A stretch of DNA of 40,133 bases from the NCBI GenBank assembly GCA_051453625.1, contig JBOZIK010000001.1, positions 147,240,490-147,280,622 of the forward strand, in the 5' to 3' direction. Numbering within the stretch: position 1 is the first letter of the stretch; each line of letters begins with the position of its first letter. This document shows positions 33,916-40,133 of the stretch, in pieces. The position numbers and the translations under genes are program-made. The notes below the pieces were generated by a model. The model was not told the origin of the DNA. It saw only the letters and a list, made by a program, of their open reading frames with translations, and ran no database searches. The DNA comes from Welwitschia mirabilis. Taxonomy: Eukaryota; Gnetophyta; Gnetopsida; Welwitschiales.

Positions 33916-34348
33916 CATGCTTATTAAGATGTCTAAGTAAACATTATTTTGATTGTCATTCAAACAGTACCCTCGGTAACCAAAGAATAGAAAATAAAAA
34001 TAGAGAAAATAAATTTGCTAAAAATACAATAGAAACATAGAATTAGTCATTCTTCTATGCTATTTGGATGATAGAGGAGAAGATGTTAGCTTTTTATATG
34101 GTAGAAAACTAAAAACAAAAGTAGAAAAACTAATAGAAAAACCCCTAATCCTAGGCCATCATTTCACTATGTCATCTAAATAATAAATAGAGTGATAAGG
34201 CATTATTAGTACAATAAAAATCTAAAACTATAGAAAGGAAAACTATGATATATATAGTAAAGCTATGAAACTATTATAAATAAGTAACTTGAATTGAAAT
34301 CCAAATCACTTATCTGAGTAATGATAATTCTCAAACTTTTTACAGCCT
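33916..34348 (-). repeat. Family A 5' leader with tandem motif, copy 2
   Basis: Homologous to 1905-2472. It carries degraded GTCAT/GATGATAG motifs near 34050-34085 and 34158-34200, about 105 bp apart, on the minus strand between PBS and the unknown ORF. Confidence 0.55.
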
Positions 34349-34366
34349 TCCTTAATAATGATGCTA
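34349..34366 (-). other. Primer binding site (tRNA-Asp type), family A copy 2
   Basis: Minus strand reads TAGCATCATTATTAAGGA, aligned without gaps to the copy at 36270 (TGGCGCCATTGTCGAGGA) and to the tRNA-Asp complement. All differences are C-to-T or G-to-A. It lies next to an LTR end at 34370. Confidence 0.7.
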
Positions 34367-34369
34367 ATA

Positions 34370-35187
34370 TGTTGTATTTGCAATTTTTTACGTTCCTAAT
34401 AAAATCCTCTCAATCAAAAATATTTGCATAAATACATACTAATATAGACAAGAGTTAATCCAAATATAATAATTCATTGAAGGCACTATGCGAGAAGAAA
34501 GAGAATTAATTTTAGTAAAGTATTTTTTGTCTTTCTTTTAGGTTTAAAGGAAAAGAAAGAACAATACAAAACAAAATGAAAATAATGAAATACAAATGCG
34601 AACTACTTTAAATGCAATATATATTTAACTACTAAATCTTCCTATTACAAATATTAATGTTGCATAGCCTATATCAATTAAGGAAACTATTAATAACTTT
34701 AACTAATGTATGCTAATAAATATGTTGAACAGAATATGAAAAACATGAAATGATTAAGTTATGAAATGAAAAATAAAATGTAATGAAAATACTAAACTAA
34801 TGATTTTAACCTTAATAAAGGTTGTCTTTTAGAGGCATTAAATGTTATAACAAAAGAATCATGATAACATATAATCATAATAATATAGATAAATGATGTA
34901 CATGTATAATCCAAAAAAGTAATAACTCAAAAATAATATTAATAAATTAAGCATTGCATTTTTAAGCATAATCCACAAGGGTAAATACATCACAAATAAT
35001 CATAACATTATTTCCTTCATACATGGTTTCTTGAATTTCTTGGATTACTCCTATACGAAAAACCTACAACTATTCTACTATTAAGTACCTAGTTTACTAA
35101 ACAATATCCATAATGCATATCATTTAAATAATACATGATCATAATTATAGTATTATATTATAGATATATTCATGAAAATTTAAAAAT
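34370..35187 (-). repeat. LTR of gypsy family A, copy 2 (minus, truncated)
   Basis: From 34370 (TG on the plus strand) it follows 2494-3060 in the same orientation for about 570 bp (for example TTCATTGAAGGCACTATGCG-side sequence at 34473 against AATTCCAACAAAGACATTAA at 2605). Beyond about 34940 the match to copy 1 fades and the U3 with TATA and GTCATCC motifs is absent. The plus-strand LTR begins at 35219, so the U3 part is probably lost or replaced. Confidence 0.65.
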
Positions 35188-35218
35188 AACCCCATTGCGC
35201 TGCCAATTTAGGATTATT

Positions 35219-36266
35219 TGATAGGTTTTATAAGCTGTTTTGTATGACTTTTAAACAAGTTTAGGTACAATTTTGAGGATTTTAAAGATATAAGAAGAAA
35301 TATAAAAAATATGCAATTATTATCCAAGTTCTATGCATTAAAGGTACTTTGTGATGAGCATAGATTTGAAGAAGAATTTATAACAAGACTGCTAAATTTC
35401 TGTACAAGAAAATCATTAAAGAGGACCGTTGTTCCCTTTGTTGTGCACATTATAGGCAGAACGACGATTGCTTACATAGACTGTTGAGTTATTACTTTCA
35501 AGATATTTTATAATGTACTATCATCCCCTAAGTTATCTAGATGGTAGCTTGGATGACACTTACATGTAACTGTCATTGACAGATTCTCTCAGCCGTTTCA
35601 TCTGTTTTCGAGTCCTTAAAGAACATGCATAGCTGTACCTTCTATATATCCTTTTTTGTTGTATTTTTATATAAATAAGGCCTTCTTCAACTCTTCTTCT
35701 GATCTTCAATGCACCAAATATTCTTATGATAGGAGAGCCAAAGGCAGAAGATCTATCTTAAGGATCACAAAAAGACGAGCACTTGGTGGAGGATTGAGTA
35801 TATTCTATTGAGACCAGGCTATTTTGTAACCTAGATATTATTACTTTTTAATACAAATCTTGTTTTTATTTCATGTTTTCATGGTAGGCTTTCTTACATT
35901 CCTTATAGTCTAATGCTACCCTTGATCTAGTAACAATTTCTTGAGTGATATAGATTATTAAGGACATCCTTTTATTAATGGTGAAAGCAAGTAGAAGTTA
36001 GTGTTATATTTGCATTGTATGTTAGTTTAAATTACATATTGCACTTTGAATAGTAGTTTATTTACTTGCATTATTACCTATTATTTCTGATCCCTAAGTT
36101 AATTTACAAAAAAAACCTAAGTCTCATACTTATAGACTTCAATGGGATGTGGCATTTGGGTCACTTCCATTATACTGATGTGATGTAGTATGCATAATAT
36201 CTATCTTACTTATTAATGATAGAATATATTTGAACATAAAATCATGCATAAATACATACCACAACA
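35219..36266 (+). repeat. 5' LTR of plus-strand gypsy family A element
   Basis: Starts TGATAGGTTTTATAAGCTG and ends ...CACAACA at 36266, three bases before the PBS, giving about 1.05 kb. The U3 region (35515-35600) holds GTCAT/GGATGAC motifs. The TATA box TATATAAATA is at 35669-35678, followed by a pyrimidine-rich transcription start region. R/U5 (35745-36266) aligns with 4740-5414 and, inverted, with 2494-3130. This is the best-preserved member of the family and drives the gag-pol to its right. The 3' LTR is not in the window. Confidence 0.85.
35669..35678 (+). promoter_or_regulatory. TATA box of family A 5' LTR
   Basis: TATATAAATA followed by AGGCC and a CTTCTTCAACTCTTCTTCTG pyrimidine-rich tract, a plausible LTR core promoter for the downstream gag-pol. 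Confidence 0.65.
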
Positions 36267-36269
36267 AAC

Positions 36270-36287
36270 TGGCGCCATTGTCGAGGA
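36270..36287 (+). other. Primer binding site, tRNA-Asp type
   Basis: TGGCGCCATTGTCGAGGA, against TGGCGCCGTTGCCGGGGA expected from the 3' end of plant tRNA-Asp: 15 of 18 identical, with all three differences being transitions of the C-to-T/G-to-A type. It starts three bases after the LTR end. This PBS type is usual in Athila/Tat gypsy elements. Confidence 0.92.
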
Positions 36288-36754
36288 AGGCTATCGAGGA
36301 GAATAATGGTTATTGTCATTCAGATAAGTATATCAATTATTTTTTTGTGTGGTATTGTATTTTATTAGGAGCTTTAAGTTTTTTGTATGATATTTTTCAG
36401 TTTTAGTTTTTTAGATTTTGGTTTTATATGAAAAAGTATGATCATTCCCTCTGTCATCCCCATGAGAGTCAGGATAACAGTGTGTTATCTTTGTTTTTGG
36501 TTTATTTTTAAAATGTGATTTTATTTGCAGTAAATTAGCTCTGTCATCTTCTGTGATGTCCAGATGACTAGGTGGATGATAGGATTTTTTTTGTGTTTTC
36601 TACTTCTATTTTCTATGCAATAAATTAGTTCTATTTCTATTTTTTTCCTATTTTCTATGAGCATTGTCCCATCTGTTGTATACATGATAGACAGGATAAC
36701 GGTCTGTTATTTTTATCTACTTTCTATTATTTTCTATCTGTAGGATGGTGTGAT
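36288..36754 (+). repeat. Family A 5' leader with tandem repeats
   Basis: Three degenerate units of about 90-120 bp, each with TCTGTCATCCCCATGAGAGT-type sequence or a derivative (36450-36490, 36540-36580, 36665-36706) followed by a T-rich stretch and often ATGCAATAAATTAGTTCT. The same units occur in the minus-strand leaders. Their position between PBS and gag is that of a packaging or translation-control region, but no function can be shown. Confidence 0.65.
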
Positions 36755-38230
36755 ATGATCAATCTGGAGAAGAAATATCTCATAGAAAAATATCTGATAG
36801 AGAATAATATCAAAGAATAACTGGAGAAGATAGAAAAAGAATCAGAAGAACAATCTTCAAGTGCAATCAATCCTCCTTCCAAATTTAATTTTTCTAAATC
36901 CAATTTCCTTAATGATTAACTTGTAGAAGGAGAAAACCAAATCAAAATGTTAAGTGCCTCTTGTAATCAAAAATAAATAGTAGGATTTTATACCCCTAAT
37001 GCTAATCTCACGCTTAGAGAATTATTAGCTAACAAGAATAGAGAAATTCAAAAACCATTTGACCTACCATCGGGGAACGATGTAGAGCTCAAAAATTTAC
37101 ATGCTTACCCAACTTTTAGTGGAGAAGTGGATGAGTATTCCATTCAACATATTGGAGACATTGAATAACTTATTCTTACTTAGGGAAATGGAAAGAAAAA
37201 AATAACAAATTAAACATATATAGTAATATTTACCATAACATTAAAAGGTACCATAAAAATTTGGCTAAAAACATTACCCCATCAAAGCCTAAAAACATGG
37301 GATCAAGTCAAAGAAACCTTTACAAAAAGACTCATGAGTGAAGAAACTATAAGAAAAAGAAAAAGGGAGATAATAAACTTCCAACAAAAACCAAATGAAG
37401 ACTATGCCTCCATATATAAGCCTTTCTTTGTAGCAATCCACTCTAATCCAATAAATGCTTTTTCAAAAGTAGAATAACTAAACTACTTTTATTGTGGGCT
37501 AACTCCACATACAAAGCAAATTTTAGATTTTTCTTATAGATAAAACCTCATAAAACTTATTTTAAATGATGGATGGATAAAATTAAAAGAACTTATGGAG
37601 GTTAGTAAAACATGATTAAAATGTTAAAAAAAATCAAATAATATGCCAACTCATCAAGGACTTAAAATAGATGAAGTAATAAAAAGAGGTAAAAGACAAC
37701 CATATAAATTCTATAAGAGATTTTACAAATACCTTAGAGAAGTATATGGAAATGATTTTAGATGCTAAAAATGCAACTAAAAGAAATGTTTTGCAAACTT
37801 GTGATTTATGTGAGGACAACTATCATGTTATCAAAAATTGTCTCTTCTGTTAACTTATAAAGAAAGGATTCATGAAGGAGTTTTTAATTTTAATCAACTA
37901 ACTCAAAAATTATAAAACCAAAATCAAGCACAACCTAGGTTGAATACATATCTCAAAAAAAATAATCAATCCTTTAGAAACCAACTCAAAAATGCAAACT
38001 ATCCACCAAGTCCATCAAACTTTTAATATATAAATGAGCAACTCAAAAACCTTACACACAAACTTAGAAAAAAAAATCAATGTAGAAAACATGAAAAATA
38101 TTTTTTAATAACAATTGTTAGTAAAGCAAAGACTTTAAGAAGCTTTACCTACACAACCTTTGATTAACCCAAATGAACTAAGAAGAGCTTACAAGATTAT
38201 AACAAAAAGTGGATAAGAAATAAAACCTCC
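36755..38230 (+). pseudogene. Gypsy family A gag (Athila/Tat-like), degraded
   Basis: Capsid/nucleocapsid precursor. From ATG at 36755 one frame runs without a shift to about 37615, interrupted by nine stops, each one transition away from a Gln, Arg or Trp codon. N-terminus EKKYLIEKYLIENNIKE. The Retrotrans_gag core is TIKIWLKTLPHQSLKTWDQV (TGG at 37262-37264), then RKREIINFQQKPNEDYASIY, then NYFYCGLTPHTKQILDFS (about 37480-37530). After a frameshift between 37615 and 37745 comes ILDAKNATKRNVLQTCDLC with a zinc knuckle at 37800-37841. The C-terminal part ends in LPTQPLINPNELRRAYKIIT (about 38146-38205), matching the LPSxTExNPKExxKAITLRSG end of Athila gag. Protease follows. Confidence 0.9.
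37800..37841 (+). other. CCHC zinc knuckle of family A gag
   Basis: CDLCEDNYHVIKNC is a perfect C-x2-C-x4-H-x4-C nucleic-acid-binding knuckle, preceded by the Athila-like LQT lead-in. It is intact although the gag around it is broken. Confidence 0.9.
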
Positions 38231-38540
38231 TCTATGTGAACCTTTTACCTTTCAAAATAATGAAGAAGAAGAGGAAGAAGAGATTGAGATTTTAGATGAT
38301 TACAGCTTTTCGTTTCTTGGTAAGAAGAAAAAGAAATGTCTTTCTACCTCTTGGCTTAATAGGCTTAATAATAATTCAACTTTTAATGATTATTTAAAAG
38401 CCTTGATGAAAAATATAAGTATAAACTTATACTTTTGAAACATTTTATAAGAAAATCTGGGGTATTCAAAACTATGAAAAGTCTTAATTAAAAGAAGATA
38501 AAAATAATTCATTCCTAGTAAGGTCTTTCTTGCCTAGTCC
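38231..38540 (+). pseudogene. Gag-protease spacer of family A
   Basis: Continues the polyprotein with an acidic run (NNEEEEEEIEILDDYSF, about 38260-38310) and a Lys-rich GKKKKKC piece. EIEILDDY recalls the ILDYxP unit of the unknown minus-strand ORF. Contains stops. Confidence 0.5.
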
Positions 38541-39059
38541 CTCATAAATTTAGTATTACAAAAATCACCAAAATTTAAAGATCCCAGAGCAGCAATGGTG
38601 AATGTTACTATAGAGGGAAACAAAACGATAAGAAAATATTTAATTGATATTGGAGTGAGTGTTAATCTTATGTCACTTTACATTTGTAAGAGGCTTGTTT
38701 TAGAAGATAGAATAGAGCCTACCTCGATTATCTTAGAATTAGTAGAAATATCAGTTAGAAAATTGTTAGGTATCATAAAATATTTAACAATACAAATTGA
38801 AAAGGCTTGCTATCCCATTTATGTGATTATCATAGAAGTTAAGCATAACACAAGATATCCTTTACTTCTAGGTAGAGCCTTTTGTGCAATAGTCCATTAC
38901 ATCATTGATATAAGGGCAGGAACCATGAAATGTCATTTTGAAAATAGAACTTTCATTATTATAGTCTTTGATGCAACTAAGAAAGATTTGAATGATGACG
39001 ATATAAACATTGAAGATAATGTCAAACTTACTTTATTTTTACAACATTACTCACTTTAA
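38541..39059 (+). pseudogene. Athila/Tat-type retropepsin of family A
   Basis: Aspartic protease for Gag-Pol processing. Reading begins upstream of the first Met (38595) with LQKSPKFKDPRAAMVNVTIE, matching the P.KLKDPGSF.IPC.IG lead-in of Athila proteases, so 38595 is not the real start. LIDIGVSVNLMSLYICKRL carries the catalytic Asp (GAT at 38646-38648) in the position of D-L-G-A-S-x-N-L. Later come TSIILEL, the flap region, PLLLGRAF (ILGRPF motif, about 38860-38885) and IIDIRAG, all in the expected order and spacing. 154 codons from the Met are free of stops, making this the best-preserved coding stretch in the window. The frame ends at a stop at 39057, where pol should continue, and the N gap prevents seeing RT. 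Confidence 0.9.
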
Positions 39060-39382
39060 AAAGATAGATGAAACCAAATAAGCATGTTCTTTGTGATGAT
39101 CAACTCAAAAATAAAGAAGAAAAGAAATCTTTTAAGTGTAAGGAAATCCAATTTTTCAATAAAAATCATAAGGGAAGTTGTCCATTTCATGAGCTAAAAA
39201 TTAAAAACCATAAATTGAATTTGAAAAAAGAAAAATATTTTCAATAAACTTGAAGGTAGAACTCTTACATTTCATGAAAATCTTTTATCCAAGTTATCAT
39301 TTCTCTCCCCTTTGACTTCTAAAATTTGTGCTTTGATGTGGCATCATAGAGTGCTATCCATTACTTCTCTCTTCATCCAATT
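39060..39382 (+). pseudogene. Family A pol, protease-RT linker
   Basis: AT-rich with short Lys-rich frames (KSFKCKEIQFFNKNHKGSC-like, about 39125). In position it is the variable linker before RT. No motif can be named. It ends at the gap. Confidence 0.4.
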
Positions 39383-39874
39383 NNNNNNNNNNNNNNNNNN
39401 NNNNNNNNNNNNNNNNNNNNNNNNNNNNNNNNNNNNNNNNNNNNNNNNNNNNNNNNNNNNNNNNNNNNNNNNNNNNNNNNNNNNNNNNNNNNNNNNNNNN
39501 NNNNNNNNNNNNNNNNNNNNNNNNNNNNNNNNNNNNNNNNNNNNNNNNNNNNNNNNNNNNNNNNNNNNNNNNNNNNNNNNNNNNNNNNNNNNNNNNNNNN
39601 NNNNNNNNNNNNNNNNNNNNNNNNNNNNNNNNNNNNNNNNNNNNNNNNNNNNNNNNNNNNNNNNNNNNNNNNNNNNNNNNNNNNNNNNNNNNNNNNNNNN
39701 NNNNNNNNNNNNNNNNNNNNNNNNNNNNNNNNNNNNNNNNNNNNNNNNNNNNNNNNNNNNNNNNNNNNNNNNNNNNNNNNNNNNNNNNNNNNNNNNNNNN
39801 NNNNNNNNNNNNNNNNNNNNNNNNNNNNNNNNNNNNNNNNNNNNNNNNNNNNNNNNNNNNNNNNNNNNNNNNNN
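39383..39874. other. Assembly gap (492 N)
   Basis: A run of 492 N. Because the length is not a round number it may be an estimated gap. RT of the family A element would be expected in or beyond it. Reading frames across it are artefacts. Confidence 0.98.
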
Positions 39875-40133
39875 CACATCTCTTATGTTTTATTAATTGG
39901 TATTTTTGATTTGGACCTTACTTTTTTGAAAAACTTTAAGACCATAATATATCCTAGATTTTTTTTTCAATAAAAATGTGTTTTTAGCTCTAGGATTTGA
40001 ATACAAGTTTGTTTACCTTGTTGATTTATTTTAAGTTTTCTATTTTGAGCATCTCCATTTTCATTTTCTGTTTTTAGTTTTTGTTTTTGTTTAAAGTTTT
40101 GATTTTCTATTTTTCCAAAAATAATTGATTGTC
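39875..40133. other. No gene seen after the gap
   Basis: T-rich, no reading frame, no motif of RT or integrase on either strand. It may be linker or unrelated sequence. Confidence 0.4.

Noticed and set aside
35187-35204. Minus-strand TGGCAGCGCAATGGGG just before the plus LTR, as a PBS of another element
   Set aside because: Agreement with the tRNA-Asp complement is partial and needs changes other than transitions, and no minus-strand LTR follows at the right distance.
39312-39896. Long frames on both strands at 39.3-39.9 kb
   Set aside because: They consist almost entirely of N and are artefacts of the gap.
1-40133. CRISPR arrays, bacterial operons, tRNA or rRNA genes
   Set aside because: No regularly spaced identical repeats, no cloverleaf-like sequences and no prokaryotic gene organisation are visible; all recognisable coding sequence is plant LTR retrotransposon.

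Overview
The window reads as a heterochromatic, strongly AT-rich stretch of a plant nuclear genome. I find no intact gene and no recognisable host gene, tRNA or rRNA gene. What can be identified is layers of decayed LTR retrotransposons of two plant groups: Ty1/copia of the SIRE/Maximus type (integrase, RT, RNase H, an env-like 3' ORF, W-box-rich LTRs) and Ty3/gypsy of the Athila/Tat type (gag, retropepsin, RT, and a primer binding site matching the 3' end of tRNA-Asp). Three N runs (4205-4304, 11139-11238, 39383-39874) mark assembly gaps.

Layout. 1-5.4 kb: gypsy family A, a minus-strand copy (unknown acidic/coiled-coil ORF, leader, PBS, LTR) facing a plus-strand LTR, with a small copia integrase fragment between them. 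5.4-11.1 kb: plus-strand SIRE-like copia (integrase, RT, RNase H, env-like ORF, polypurine tracts, 3' LTR). 11.3-12.35 kb: minus-strand copia integrase. 12.36-13.68 kb: second copy of the SIRE-like LTR. 14-18.8 kb: minus-strand Athila element of family G2 (RT, protease, gag, leader, LTR). 19-21.7 kb: second G2 gag and LTR, minus strand. 21.9-23.9 kb: minus-strand copia RNase H, RT and integrase. 24.5-24.85 kb: possible plus-strand LTR. 25.1-26.1 kb: third G2 LTR. 26.1-31 kb: mostly featureless, with one decayed minus-strand reading frame resembling the env-like domain. 31.1-35.2 kb: second minus-strand family A copy with the same unknown ORF. 35.2-39.4 kb: plus-strand family A element with 5' LTR, PBS, gag (CCHC knuckle) and retropepsin, running into the last gap.

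Decay is dominated by C-to-T and G-to-A changes. The three family A PBS copies differ from the tRNA-Asp complement only by such transitions. Integrase and RT catalytic residues are lost by D-to-N and E-to-K changes. The family A gag holds nine in-frame stops but no frameshift over about 287 codons. This fits long-term deamination of methylated cytosines in silenced repeats. The most novel-looking item is the unknown ORF conserved between the two minus-strand family A copies (1-1904 and about 31.08-33.9 kb). It occupies the position of gag but is neither gag nor pol, and may be an extra upstream ORF or the cargo of a non-autonomous derivative.
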